Positions 53,648 to 62,884 are shown, numbered from the stretch's first letter. The stretch is DNA of 64,000 nt from Duganella guangzhouensis (GCF_009674535.1 NZ_WKJK01000015.1:62001-126000), one strand, 5' to 3'. Notes: generated by a model from the letters alone, not told the origin. Made by a program: numbers and translations.

Positions 53648-54709
53648 ATGACAATCAAAATTTCTATCGACTGCATGGGTGGCGATCACGGCCCGTCTGT
53701 CACCATTCCCGCAGCTGTTTCCTTCGTCAACCGCGAACCTGATGCCGAGCTGATCCTTGTTGGTCTTGAAGACGTCATCCGCGCCGAACTGAAGAAACAC
53801 CACGCCGATGCCCATCCGCGCATCAGCGTCGTACATGCATCCGAACAAGTCACCATGGACGATCCGCTCGAAGTGGCCCTGCGCCGCAAGAAGGATTCGT
53901 CGATGCGCGTCGCCATCGAGCAAGTGAAAGAGAGCAAAGCCCAGGCTTGCGTCTCGGCCGGCAACACCGGCGCGCTGATGGCGGTCGCGCGCTACGTGCT
54001 GAAGACCATGAGCGGCGTCGACCGCCCGGCCATCTGCAGCGTCATGCCGAACCAGAAAAACGGCCCCACCTATGTGCTCGACCTGGGCGCGAATGTCGAT
54101 TGCGAACCGCACCATTTGCACCAGTTCGCCATCATGGGTTCGGTGCTGGTGTCGGCCATGGAAAACAGTCCGCGTCCCACCATCGGCCTGCTGAACGTCG
54201 GCACCGAGGACATCAAGGGCAATGAAGTGGTCAAAGCCACCGGCAAGCTGCTGCAGGCCGACCATGAGCGCGGCGCGCTCAACTTCTACGGCAACGTCGA
54301 AGGCAATGACATCTTCAAAGGCACCACCGACATCGTGGTGTGCGACGGTTTCACCGGCAATGTCACGCTGAAGGCAGTGGAGGGCGTGGCCCGCTTCTTT
54401 GCCGATACCGTCAAGTCCGAATTCACCCGTAATCCGCTGACCATGCTGAGCGCCCTGATCGGTCGCGGCGCGCTCAACAACATCAAAAAGCGCCTGTCGC
54501 CGTCGCGTTACAACGGCGCCAGTCTGCTGGGCCTGCGCGGTCTGGTGTTCAAAAGCCATGGCGGCGCCGATGCATATTCCTTTGAATGGGCGATCAAGCG
54601 AGCGTATGATGCTGCAAAAAATGACGTGTTGCCGCATATCTCGACCCTGATCGCCGAGCTGATGCCGCGTAACACCGAACCCCCTGAAGTATCAAGCTCA
54701 ACTATTTAG
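53648..54709 (+). CDS. plsX: Phosphate acyltransferase PlsX
   Basis: 353 residues from the ATG at 53648. TIKISIDCMGGDHGPSVTIP is the family start. VSAGNTGALMAVARY, the GANVDCEPHHLHQFA block and VVCDGFTGNVTLKAVEG are conserved. It forms acyl-phosphate from acyl-ACP for phospholipid synthesis. It is followed 11 bp later by fabH, so the two are probably one transcript. Confidence 0.96.
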   Translation: MTIKISIDCMGGDHGPSVTIPAAVSFVNREPDAELILVGLEDVIRAELKKHHADAHPRISVVHASEQVTMDDPLEVALRRKKDSSMRVAIEQVKESKAQACVSAGNTGALMAVARYVLKTMSGVDRPAICSVMPNQKNGPTYVLDLGANVDCEPHHLHQFAIMGSVLVSAMENSPRPTIGLLNVGTEDIKGNEVVKATGKLLQADHERGALNFYGNVEGNDIFKGTTDIVVCDGFTGNVTLKAVEGVARFFADTVKSEFTRNPLTMLSALIGRGALNNIKKRLSPSRYNGASLLGLRGLVFKSHGGADAYSFEWAIKRAYDAAKNDVLPHISTLIAELMPRNTEPPEVSSSTI

Positions 54710-54720
54710 TGGACGGTGGC

Positions 54721-55704
54721 ATGACCTTGTATAGCAAAATTATCGGTACCGGCAGTTATCTGCCGGACCGGCGGGTGACCAACCAGCAATTGGCTGATCA
54801 GCTCGCCGCCAAAGGCATCGAGACTTCGGACGAGTGGATCACCACCCGCAGCGGCATCGCGGCGCGCCACTTTGCCGCGGCCGACGAAAAGTCGTCCGAC
54901 CTGGCGGTCAAGGCCGCCAACAACGCGCTGGCCATGGCCGGCATGCAACCCAACGATATCGACCTGATCATCGTTGCCAGCTCGACGCCGGATTTCTTCG
55001 GCAGCTTCCCGAGCACCGCCTGCATCGTGCAGCAAAAACTGGGCATCACCAACAATGGCGCCGCCGTCGACGTGCAGGCTGTCTGCAGCGGCTTCGTCTA
55101 CGCGCTGTCGACCGCCGACGCTTTCATCCGCGCCGGCGTGCACAAAAATGTGCTGGTGATCGGCGCCGAAGTGTTCTCCCGCATTCTCGATTTCAATGAC
55201 CGCACCACCTGCGTGCTGTTTGGCGACGGCGCCGGCGCCGTGGTGCTGAGCGCTTCGCAAGAGCCTGGCATTTTGTCGACCGCGCTGCACGCGGACGGCA
55301 GCCAATCGCATATCCTGTGCATGCCGAACACCTTCGCTGGCGCCACCGCCGGTGAGGCCTATCTGTACATGGACGGCCCGGCGGTGTTCAAGCTGGCTGT
55401 TTCGGTACTGGCGAAAGTGGCCGACGAGGCGCTGGCCAAGGCTGACATGAGCGCCAGCCAGATCGACTGGCTGATCCCGCATCAGGCCAATCTGCGCATC
55501 ATGAGCGGCACCGCCAAAAAGCTGGGCCTGCCGATGGAAAAGATGGTGGTGACTGTCGATCAGCATGGCAATACCTCGGCCGCATCGATCCCGTTGGCGT
55601 TGGACGTCGCCGTGCGCGATGGCCGTATTCAGCGTGGCCAGACCATCATGATGGAAGGCGTGGGTGGCGGGTTCACCTGGGGCGCCGTTTTGGCAAAGTT
55701 TTAA
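54721..55704 (+). CDS. fabH: 3-oxoacyl-ACP synthase III
   Basis: 327 residues from 54721; a GTG 12 bp earlier is also possible. The catalytic triad is Cys122 (AVCSGFVYAL), His in IPHQANLRIM and Asn in HGNTSAASIPLAL. SKIIGTGSYLPDRRVTN is the N-terminal hallmark. It starts fatty-acid synthesis by condensing acetyl-CoA with malonyl-ACP. Between plsX and fabD. Confidence 0.97.
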   Translation: MTLYSKIIGTGSYLPDRRVTNQQLADQLAAKGIETSDEWITTRSGIAARHFAAADEKSSDLAVKAANNALAMAGMQPNDIDLIIVASSTPDFFGSFPSTACIVQQKLGITNNGAAVDVQAVCSGFVYALSTADAFIRAGVHKNVLVIGAEVFSRILDFNDRTTCVLFGDGAGAVVLSASQEPGILSTALHADGSQSHILCMPNTFAGATAGEAYLYMDGPAVFKLAVSVLAKVADEALAKADMSASQIDWLIPHQANLRIMSGTAKKLGLPMEKMVVTVDQHGNTSAASIPLALDVAVRDGRIQRGQTIMMEGVGGGFTWGAVLAKF

Positions 55705-55804
55705 GCTGAATTAGAATTAGAGTTCTAACGGGCTGCTGGTAGCGATGCTGTCATGATTCGATGATAGCTTTGCTGCCAATAAATAATAAGAGATGGATGA
55801 AGTC

Positions 55805-56740
55805 ATGACTAAATTTGCTTTTGTATTCCCAGGCCAAGGCTCGCAAGCGATTGCGATGCTGGACGGCTTCGCCGGCAATCCGGTGGTGGCGCAGACGGTG
55901 GCTGAAGCCTCCGACGCGCTCGGCTTCGACCTCGGCAAGCTGATCGCCGAAGGCCCGAAAGAAGAGCTGGACCTGACCACCAACACCCAGCCGGTAATGC
56001 TGACCGCTGGCGTGGCCGCTTACCGCGCGTGGATCGCCGCTGGTGGCGCCGTGCCGTCGGTGGTGGCCGGTCACAGCCTTGGCGAATACTCGGCGCTGGT
56101 CGCCGCCGGCGTGATCGCCTTCAAGGACGCAGTACCGCTGGTGCGCTTCCGCGCCCAAGCCATGCAAGAAGCGGTGCCGGTCGGGCAGGGCACCATGGCC
56201 GTGGTGCTGGGCCTGTCGGATGACGACGTGCGCGCCGCTTGCGCCGAAGCCGCCGCTGGCGGTGGCGTGGTCGAAGCGGTCAACTTCAACGCGCCCGCGC
56301 AAGTGGTGATCGCCGGCGAAACCGCCGCCGTTGAGCGCGCGTGCGAAATCGCCAAGGGCAAGGGCGCCAAGCGCGCCATGCGTCTGCCGGTGTCGGCGCC
56401 GTTCCACTCGTCGCTGCTGAAGCCGGCCTCGGATCGTCTGCGTGACTATCTGGCCGATATCGCCTTCGCGGCGCCGCAGATCCAGTTGATCAACAACGTT
56501 GATGTCGCGGTGCTGAACGATCCAGCCGCGATCAAGGATGCGCTGGTGCGCCAGGCCGCAGCGCCGGTGCGCTGGGTCGAAACCGTGCAGAAAATCGCCG
56601 CCGATGGCATCACCAAGGTGGTTGAGTGTGGTCCGGGCAAGGTGCTGATGGGGCTGACCAAGCGTATCGACGGCAATCTGGTGGGCGACGCGATCTACGA
56701 TCAGGCCACGCTGGAACGCGTATTGAGCGAACTCAAATAA
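55805..56740 (+). CDS. fabD: Malonyl-CoA:ACP transacylase
   Basis: 311 residues from 55805 (MTKFAFVFPGQGSQ); an ATG four codons earlier would add MDEV. Active-site Ser91 is in AGHSLGEYSAL and the partner His in PVSAPFHSSLL. It loads malonyl groups onto ACP. A 100-bp gap separates it from fabH and may hold a promoter; fabG follows 48 bp later. Confidence 0.96.
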   Translation: MTKFAFVFPGQGSQAIAMLDGFAGNPVVAQTVAEASDALGFDLGKLIAEGPKEELDLTTNTQPVMLTAGVAAYRAWIAAGGAVPSVVAGHSLGEYSALVAAGVIAFKDAVPLVRFRAQAMQEAVPVGQGTMAVVLGLSDDDVRAACAEAAAGGGVVEAVNFNAPAQVVIAGETAAVERACEIAKGKGAKRAMRLPVSAPFHSSLLKPASDRLRDYLADIAFAAPQIQLINNVDVAVLNDPAAIKDALVRQAAAPVRWVETVQKIAADGITKVVECGPGKVLMGLTKRIDGNLVGDAIYDQATLERVLSELK

Positions 56741-56788
56741 TCGTTTGCGGTTTCAGGCACACTCCGAATTTACTGTAGAAGGACTTAC

Positions 56789-57535
56789 ATGACTTTAGCA
56801 AATCAAGTCGCCCTGGTAACGGGCGCATCGCGCGGCATCGGCAAGGCGATTGCCCAGGAACTGGCGCGCCAGGGCGCGAAAGTGATCGGCACCGCCACCA
56901 CCGAAGCCGGCGCGGAAGCGATTTCCGCTTACCTGGCCGAGATCGGCGCGGAAGCGGGCAAGGGCATGGTGCTGAACGTCACCAATGCCGAAGCCTGTGC
57001 CGCCATCATCGACGACATCAGCAAAACCTACGGCGCGGTTGGCATTCTGGTCAACAACGCCGGCATCACCCAGGACAATCTGGCGATGCGCATGAAGGAT
57101 GAAGAGTGGGATAACGTCATCGCCACCAACCTGAGCTCGGTTGGTCGTTTGTCGCGCGCCGTGCTGCGCGGCATGATGAAGGCCAAGGCCGGCCGCATCA
57201 TCAACATCACCTCGGTGGTGGCCTCGTCCGGCAATCCGGGTCAGATCAACTACGCTGCCGCGAAAGCCGGCGTGGAAGGCATGACGCGCGCGCTGGCGCG
57301 TGAAATCGGCAGCCGCAACATCACCGTCAACAGCGTGGCGCCGGGCTTTATCGATACTGATATGACCAAGGCGCTGGGCGAAGATCAGCACGCCGCCTTG
57401 CTGACCCAGATTCCGCTGGCGCGCCTTGGCAAGCCGGAGGACATCGCCGCAGCGGTCGCCTTCCTGGCATCGCCGCAAGCCGCTTATATTACCGGTACCA
57501 CCCTCCACGTGAACGGCGGTATGTATATGAACTGA
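56789..57535 (+). CDS. fabG: 3-oxoacyl-ACP reductase
   Basis: A 248-residue short-chain dehydrogenase. Cofactor motif TGASRGIGKA and NNAG are intact; the active-site Ser/Tyr/Lys set is in INITSVVASSGNPGQINYAAAKAG. The end GTTLHVNGGMYMN is typical of FabG. It reduces beta-ketoacyl-ACP with NADPH. RBS GAAGGA. Confidence 0.97.
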   Translation: MTLANQVALVTGASRGIGKAIAQELARQGAKVIGTATTEAGAEAISAYLAEIGAEAGKGMVLNVTNAEACAAIIDDISKTYGAVGILVNNAGITQDNLAMRMKDEEWDNVIATNLSSVGRLSRAVLRGMMKAKAGRIINITSVVASSGNPGQINYAAAKAGVEGMTRALAREIGSRNITVNSVAPGFIDTDMTKALGEDQHAALLTQIPLARLGKPEDIAAAVAFLASPQAAYITGTTLHVNGGMYMN

Positions 57536-57678
57536 TGCGAATAGGCTTAAAATAATAGCCGATTCAAATCTTTTACTAGTGATTTCAGTATATTTAGCAG
57601 CAGACACTGAAATTAGTTTTTCAGCGCGCAAACCTGATAAAATGCGCGCTTTCCGTAACAAACAATTGGAGCCATAAC

Positions 57679-57918
57679 ATGTCGGATATCGAACAACGCG
57701 TTAAGAAAATCGTCGCTGAACAACTGGGCGTCGCCGAAGCAGACATCAAAACCGAATCGTCGTTCGTTGACGATCTGGGCGCTGACTCGCTGGACACCGT
57801 TGAACTGGTGATGGCCCTGGAAGACGAATTCGAAATGGAAATCCCTGACGAACAAGCAGAAAAAATCACCACCGTGCAGCAAGCGATCGACTACGCTACC
57901 GCGCACGTCAAGGCGTAA
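57679..57918 (+). CDS. acpP: Acyl carrier protein
   Basis: A 79-residue acidic helical protein. Ser37 in DLGADSLDTVELVM is the phosphopantetheine site. It carries the growing acyl chain. The 143-bp gap before it has a possible -10 (TAAAAT at 57638-57643) flanked by GCGCGC repeats (57624-57629 and 57644-57649), so it may have its own promoter as well as read-through from fabG. Confidence 0.98.
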   Translation: MSDIEQRVKKIVAEQLGVAEADIKTESSFVDDLGADSLDTVELVMALEDEFEMEIPDEQAEKITTVQQAIDYATAHVKA

Positions 57919-57948
57919 TTTCTGCCCGATCGACTTTAGGAGAATCGC

Positions 57949-59190
57949 TTGAGTAAAAACCGTCGTGTTGTCATTACCGGCCTGGGCGCCGTAACCCCGA
58001 TCGGCAATAACGTTGCCGATACCTGGGCTGCGGCTGTCGAGGGCAAATCCGGTATTGCCACCATCACCAAGTTTGACGCAACGGCTTTCAGTACCCGCTT
58101 TGCCGGCGAAGTCAAAGGCTTCAACATCGAAGACTACATCTCGGCCAAGGAAGCCCGCCATATGGATACGTTCATCCATTACGGCATGGCTGCGGGGATT
58201 CAGGCTGTTAACGACTCTGGCCTGGTCGTCACCGAAGAGAACGCCGATCGTATTGGCGTGCTGGTCGGTTCCGGTATCGGTGGCCTGCCGATGATCGAAG
58301 AACAGAAGGAAGATTACGATAAGCGCGGTCCGCGCCGTATCTCGCCGTTCTTCGTGCCTGCCTCGATCATCAACATGATCTCGGGCAACCTGTCGATCAA
58401 GTACGGCATGCGTGGTCCTAACCTGTCGATCGTTACGGCTTGCACCACCGGCCTGCACTGCATCGGCGCTGCCGCTCGTATGATCGAGTACGGCGATGCC
58501 GACGTGATGGTGGCCGGTGGCGCCGAATCGACCGTGTCGCCGCTGGGCCTGGGCGGTTTCGCCTCGGCCAAGGCACTGTCCGCGCGCAATGACGATCCGG
58601 CCACCGCGTCCCGCCCATGGGATACGGACCGTGACGGCTTCGTGCTGGGTGAAGGTGCCGGCGTGATGGTGCTCGAAGAGTACGAACACGCGAAAGCGCG
58701 CGGCGCCAAGATCTACGCGGAAGTGCTGGGCTTTGGCATGAGCGCCGATGCGTATCACATGACCTCGCCTCTGGAAGATGGTAGCGGTGGCAGCAAGTCG
58801 GCGCAAGCCGCCCTGCGCAACGCCGGCATCAACCCGGATCAGGTCCACTATGTGAACGCGCACGGCACCTCGACGCCGCAAGGCGACGTGGCGGAAGTGC
58901 AGGGCATCAAGCGCACTTTCGGCGACTATGCGAAGAAGCTGGTGGTCAACTCGACCAAGTCGATGACTGGTCACCTGCTGGGTGGCGCGGGCGGTCTGGA
59001 GTCGGTGTTTACGGTACTGGCAGTGCACCATCAGGTGTCGCCGCCGACCATCAACATCTTCAACCAGGATCCGAACTGCGACCTGGACTTCTGCGCCAAT
59101 GTGGCCCGCGACATGAAGATCGATTACGCGTTGAAAAACTCGTTCGGCTTCGGTGGCACTAACGGCAGCCTGGTGTTCGCGAAAGTCTAA
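57949..59190 (+). CDS. fabF: 3-oxoacyl-ACP synthase II
   Basis: 413 residues starting at a TTG codon (57949), with TAGGAGA upstream; the protein start SKNRRVVITGLGAVTPIG fits FabF, and no ATG or GTG precedes it in frame at the right place. Catalytic Cys165 is in VTACTTGLHCIG; the two His are in NAHGTSTPQGD and SMTGHLLGGAGG. It elongates chains including palmitoleate. Two hairpins follow the stop. Confidence 0.97.
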   Translation: MSKNRRVVITGLGAVTPIGNNVADTWAAAVEGKSGIATITKFDATAFSTRFAGEVKGFNIEDYISAKEARHMDTFIHYGMAAGIQAVNDSGLVVTEENADRIGVLVGSGIGGLPMIEEQKEDYDKRGPRRISPFFVPASIINMISGNLSIKYGMRGPNLSIVTACTTGLHCIGAAARMIEYGDADVMVAGGAESTVSPLGLGGFASAKALSARNDDPATASRPWDTDRDGFVLGEGAGVMVLEEYEHAKARGAKIYAEVLGFGMSADAYHMTSPLEDGSGGSKSAQAALRNAGINPDQVHYVNAHGTSTPQGDVAEVQGIKRTFGDYAKKLVVNSTKSMTGHLLGGAGGLESVFTVLAVHHQVSPPTINIFNQDPNCDLDFCANVARDMKIDYALKNSFGFGGTNGSLVFAKV

Positions 59191-59202
59191 AAAGTTTGAA
59201 CC

Positions 59203-59266
59203 AATTCTCGCCTCGCCCTGTCCAAACAAGGTGAGCGAGAATTCGGCGCCGGCACTCGCCGGCGCC
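59203..59266. repeat. Two successive hairpins after fabF
   Basis: First: AATTCTCGC (59203-59211) with GCGAGAATT (59235-59243). Second: GGCGCCGGC (59245-59253), loop ACTC, with GCCGGCGCC (59258-59266), extended by flanking ATTC and GAAT. No T run follows on either strand, so they are more likely RNA-processing or stability elements than a classic terminator. Confidence 0.6.
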
Positions 59267-59345
59267 TGAATTGCCCGGCCTTGCGCCGGCGCTTCCAAGA
59301 AGTATCTCCCCCGATTTTATTGGTCCGTGTTTGTGGTGCTGCGTC

Positions 59346-59771
59346 ATGTCGATTGCGGTGTCCGTCATCGTTCGCCCCTCGCTGGCCTTGCGCGTCGCGC
59401 ATGCCGGCCTGTGCTGTTGCGTGATGGCGTCCGCCGCCGTCTGCCCCGGCGTGGTGGCGCCGCTGTTGTGTCTGGTGATGGGCATGCTGGCCTGGTTGGT
59501 CGGACGCCCGCCCGCTATCGCGCGCCAGCTTGATATATCCGGTGTCGGCCGCGTGCGGCTGGCGGTATACCTGCACAACGGCAGCACATTGCGCTTGCTG
59601 GGCGGCTCGACATTGTGGCCGCGCCTGCTGCTGTTGCGCCTGGCGGATGACGCCGGCCGTGCGCAAGTGGTGCTGGTCTTGCCGGACAGCGTGGCGCCCG
59701 CCCAGTGGCGCGCGCTGTCGCTGGCCTGCCGTGCCGTCGCGCGCACCGAAATAAACACGCCGGCAGTGTGA
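59346..59771 (+). CDS. Small inner-membrane protein (YgfX/CptA-like, tentative)
   Basis: 141 residues from the ATG at 59346. Two hydrophobic segments close together (LALRVAHAGLCCCVMASAAV and PLLCLVMGMLAWLV) form a hairpin, then a cytoplasmic part with GRVRLAVYLHNGSTLRLLGG and QWRALSLACRAV. The layout (two helices then a soluble domain, between fabF and rpoE) resembles the YgfX-type proteins seen there in other betaproteobacteria, from memory. The function is not known. It probably belongs to the rpoE unit. Confidence 0.55.
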   Translation: MSIAVSVIVRPSLALRVAHAGLCCCVMASAAVCPGVVAPLLCLVMGMLAWLVGRPPAIARQLDISGVGRVRLAVYLHNGSTLRLLGGSTLWPRLLLLRLADDAGRAQVVLVLPDSVAPAQWRALSLACRAVARTEINTPAV

Positions 59772-59850
59772 ACTTCTTGCAGCGGCCTAACTCTATAGCT
59801 TGATGGCTATACGAATCGGCTGTGCTGCAGGCCACCGAGGAAGAGCAGGA

Positions 59851-60453
59851 GTGACGACAGAACGCGAGTGCGACCAATTGCTGGTCGAGCGGGTCCGTGA
59901 CGGCGACAAGCAGGCGTTTGATTTGCTGGTGGCGAAGTACCAACGCCGGCTGATGCGCTTGCTGTCGCGTATCGTGCACGACCCTACCGAGGCGGAGGAC
60001 GTGGTGCAGGAAACCTTTATCAAGGCATACCGGGCGTTGCGGCATTTCCGTGGCGATTCGGCTTTCTACACCTGGCTGTACCGCATCGGCATCAATACCG
60101 CCAAGAATTTTCTTGCCACGCAGGGGCGGCGCACGCCCACCTCCACCGATGCCGATGCGGAGCAGGCCGAAAGCTTTAACGATGGCGAGCATCTGCGCGA
60201 CATCAACACGCCGGAGTCCATGCTGGCCAGCAAGCAGATAGCCCAGACCGTCAACGCGGCCATGGATGCCTTGCCGGTCGATCTGCGCACCGCCATTGCG
60301 TTGCGCGAGATCGAAGGGTTGAGCTATGAGGAAATTTCCGACATCATGGCCTGTCCCATCGGCACCGTCCGCAGCCGTATTTTCCGCGCCCGCGAAGTCA
60401 TCGCTGAAAAATTGAAGCCTTTGCTGGACATGCCGGTTGACAAGCGCTGGTAA
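59851..60453 (+). CDS. rpoE: RNA polymerase sigma-E factor
   Basis: A 200-residue ECF sigma factor starting at GTG 59851 (about 200 is the normal RpoE length); an upstream start would add an atypical stretch. Region 2 has LVAKYQRRLMRLLSRIVHDPTEAEDVVQETFIKAY; region 4 has LREIEGLSYEEISDIMACPIGTVRSRIFRARE. It directs envelope-stress genes. It is followed by rseA and mucD. Its TAATG-free spacing to rseA (72 bp) suggests one transcript. Confidence 0.95.
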   Translation: MTTERECDQLLVERVRDGDKQAFDLLVAKYQRRLMRLLSRIVHDPTEAEDVVQETFIKAYRALRHFRGDSAFYTWLYRIGINTAKNFLATQGRRTPTSTDADAEQAESFNDGEHLRDINTPESMLASKQIAQTVNAAMDALPVDLRTAIALREIEGLSYEEISDIMACPIGTVRSRIFRAREVIAEKLKPLLDMPVDKRW

Positions 60454-60525
60454 GGCGGGAATGATGGCAAGCATTGTTGGCGCTCGGAAAAAGAGCGGAC
60501 TGGTTTTGACATGGCGGGATACGCG

Positions 60526-60810
60526 ATGGATACCCAAAAAAAACTGCGCGAACACATCTCGGCGCTGGCCGATGGTGAATTGCCGGACGGCGAACGCGAG
60601 CTGGCCTTTGCCGCGCTGGCGACGCCGGAGGGGCAGGCCGCCTGGCGCGCCTACCATCTGAGTGGCGACGTGCTGCGCGCCACGCCCGGCGGCGGACTGA
60701 GCGATGGTTTCAGCGCCCGCTTGGCGGCGCGCCTGGCGCTCGAAGCGCCGCATGTGCCCACCCCGGCGCTGCCTCTTGAAGATCAACCGTCCGCCATCAT
60801 TTTGCCCTAA
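60526..60810 (+). CDS. rseA: Anti-sigma-E factor RseA, short form
   Basis: 94 residues from 60526. The N-terminal anti-sigma domain is present (LREHISALADGELPDGEREL, the AAWRAYHLSGDVLRA block). Usual RseA proteins have about 200 residues with a membrane helix and a periplasmic domain for RseB; here the protein ends at IILP with no hydrophobic segment. It may act as a soluble anti-sigma. The rseB gene is missing downstream, where mucD follows. Confidence 0.85.
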   Translation: MDTQKKLREHISALADGELPDGERELAFAALATPEGQAAWRAYHLSGDVLRATPGGGLSDGFSARLAARLALEAPHVPTPALPLEDQPSAIILP

Positions 60811-60944
60811 GCATTCCCCCTTTATAATTGTCCTGCACACTTGGCATAGCGACATTTCGCGTACCATGTGCTAGCCTCATGGCGCGCGTATGCCGCATCG
60901 CTGTGACGGCAAGGCGCTAAACTTTATAGAGATCGATACTGTCC

Positions 60945-62438
60945 ATGAAAAATAACACCTCTGCTGGTCGTAAAACTCTGTCCGCGCTGGTACTCGGCGC
61001 AAGTGTATGGATGTCGCTGGGGCTGACGCCCGCCACCGCAACCGCCGCCTCGGCGGTCACCGGCGCCGTGATCGGCTTGCCGGACTTTGCCGACCTGGTC
61101 GACCGCGTCGGTCCGGCCGTGGTGAATATCCGCACCACCGAGCGTCCCAAGCAAATCCAGCGCGGCCAGGGCGTGCCGGGCGATGAGGAAATGCAGGAAT
61201 TCCTGCGCCGCTTCTTCGGTGGCAATGTGCCATCGCCCAACGGCCGCACGCCGCGCCGCCAGACCCCGTCCGATGAACCAGTCAATCGCGGCGTCGGTTC
61301 CGGCTTCATCCTGTCGGCCGATGGCTATGTGATGACCAACGCCCACGTGGTCGATGGCGCCGACGAGGTGTTCGTCACGCTGACCGACAAGCGCGAATTC
61401 AAGGCCAAGGTGCTGGGCGCCGATGCGCGCACCGACGTCGCGGTGCTGAAGATCGATGACGACAAGCTGCCGTTCCTGACCTTGGGCGATTCGGACAAGA
61501 TCCGCGCCGGTGAATGGGTGATCGCGATCGGCTCGCCGTTCAACCTGGAAAACACCGTCACCGCCGGCATTATCTCGGCCAAGGCGCGCGATACCGGTGA
61601 ATACCTGCCGCTGATCCAGTCCGACGTGGCGGTCAACCCGGGTAACTCGGGCGGCCCGCTGATCAATATGCGCGGCGAGGTGATTGGCATTAACTCGCAG
61701 ATCGCCACGCTGTCCGGCGGTTCCAACGGCATTTCGTTCGCGGTGCCGATCAACGAAGCGATCCGCGTGTCGGAGCAGCTGAAGAAAACCGGCAAGGTGG
61801 CGCGCGGCCGCATCGGCGTGCAGATTGGCGAAGTCAGCAAAGAAGTGGCGGAGACGCTGGGCCTGAAGTCGGCGCAGGGCGCCGAGGTGTCGCTGGTGGA
61901 GCCGGGCGGTCCTGCCGACAAGGCTGGCGTCAAGGCGGGTGACATCATCCTGAAATTCAACGGCAAGGCGGTCAACCGCTCCAGCGATCTGCCGCGTCTG
62001 GTGGGCGATACCGAGCTGAACTCGAAAGCGACCGTGACCGTGTGGCGCAAGGGCGCCGAGCTGACGCTGCCGGTGACGGTGGTGGAGCTGGACAACGACA
62101 AGGCCGCCAAGGGCGCCAAAGGCAAGGGCGGCAAGGCCGAGCCGGCGGAGCCGGCCAAGGCCAACGCGCTGGGTCTGAAGGTGGAAGACCTGACTGCCGA
62201 CCAGAAGAAAGAGCTGGGCGTCAGCGGCGGCGTGGTGGTAACCGATGTCGATGGCGTGTCCGAGAGTGCCGGGCTGGACGAGGGCGACGTGCTGCTGCAA
62301 CTGAATAACATCGAGATCAAGGATGCCAAGCAGTTCAACGCGGCTGTGGCCAAGCTGGATCCGAAGAAGCGTTCGGTGCTGCTGGTGCGTCGTGACGACA
62401 CCACCCGCTTCATCTCGCTGCCGGCCACCGCCAAGTAA
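60945..62438 (+). CDS. mucD: Periplasmic Do-family serine protease (MucD/DegQ)
   Basis: A 497-residue DegP-type protease. A signal peptide covers about residues 1-35. The catalytic triad is His134 (TNAHVV), Asp164 (DARTDVAVLK) and Ser235 (NPGNSGGPL). Two PDZ domains follow (GRIGVQIGEVSKEVAE and DQKKELGVSGGVVVTDVDG), with a Lys/Ala/Glu-rich linker between. It degrades or refolds misfolded envelope proteins. Last gene of the sigma-E unit. Confidence 0.96.
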   Translation: MKNNTSAGRKTLSALVLGASVWMSLGLTPATATAASAVTGAVIGLPDFADLVDRVGPAVVNIRTTERPKQIQRGQGVPGDEEMQEFLRRFFGGNVPSPNGRTPRRQTPSDEPVNRGVGSGFILSADGYVMTNAHVVDGADEVFVTLTDKREFKAKVLGADARTDVAVLKIDDDKLPFLTLGDSDKIRAGEWVIAIGSPFNLENTVTAGIISAKARDTGEYLPLIQSDVAVNPGNSGGPLINMRGEVIGINSQIATLSGGSNGISFAVPINEAIRVSEQLKKTGKVARGRIGVQIGEVSKEVAETLGLKSAQGAEVSLVEPGGPADKAGVKAGDIILKFNGKAVNRSSDLPRLVGDTELNSKATVTVWRKGAELTLPVTVVELDNDKAAKGAKGKGGKAEPAEPAKANALGLKVEDLTADQKKELGVSGGVVVTDVDGVSESAGLDEGDVLLQLNNIEIKDAKQFNAAVAKLDPKKRSVLLVRRDDTTRFISLPATAK

Positions 62439-62509
62439 ACGGCCGGCCGTCGCTCCGGCGAAAGCCGGAGCCCATAGAACGCTTGCTCAGCATGAGGCGC
62501 CCCTCCCTG

Positions 62510-62758
62510 ATGCAATTTACACTTTACTCACGCGCTTATTGTCATTTATGCCACGAAATGCTGGACGCGCTACTGCGGCTGCAAACGCCACAGCAGCCGT
62601 TCAGCGTGGACGTGATCGACATCGACCTGGCCGGCGACCCCGACTTGCTGGCCCGTTACGACGAACTGGTGCCGGTTCTGTTCGCCGATCTGGCGCAGCC
62701 CGAGCTGTGCCACTACTTCCTGGATGAAGCCAAAGTGCGCGAACTGCTGCAAAACTAG
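62510..62758 (+). CDS. Glutaredoxin-family protein
   Basis: 82 residues from 62510 (an ATG at 62492 would add six). The thioredoxin-fold core has the CHLC active site in YSRAYCHLCHEMLDAL and the cis-Pro in LVPVLFADL, where glutaredoxins carry VP. It is of the small DUF836 type. Its role with mucD or lepA is not known. A terminator lies downstream. Confidence 0.88.
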   Translation: MQFTLYSRAYCHLCHEMLDALLRLQTPQQPFSVDVIDIDLAGDPDLLARYDELVPVLFADLAQPELCHYFLDEAKVRELLQN

Positions 62759-62840
62759 GCAAAACTGCATTCTCCGCTGTATAAGTCGGGCTTTCCACTC
62801 TGAAATCCGGTAAAATGCCGGGGTATAGGATATGTCTTCA

Positions 62841-62884
62841 AGGCGCTCGCCAGGCAACTATGCCCGGCTCGGAGCGCTTTTTTT
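62841..62884 (+). terminator. Rho-independent terminator before lepA
   Basis: GCGCTC (62843-62848) pairs with GAGCGC (62872-62877), enclosing an inner stem (GCC-AGGCA with TGCC-CGGC), followed by seven T at 62878-62884. It ends the upstream unit; a TAAAAT box at 62811-62816 lies just before it. Confidence 0.8.

Noticed and set aside
57613..59298. 561-codon open frame on the minus strand
   Set aside because: Antisense to acpP and fabF, both certain.
62811..62884. Promoter plus terminator read as a small RNA or riboswitch before lepA
   Set aside because: Only the terminator is clear; no good -35 box and no known riboswitch core.
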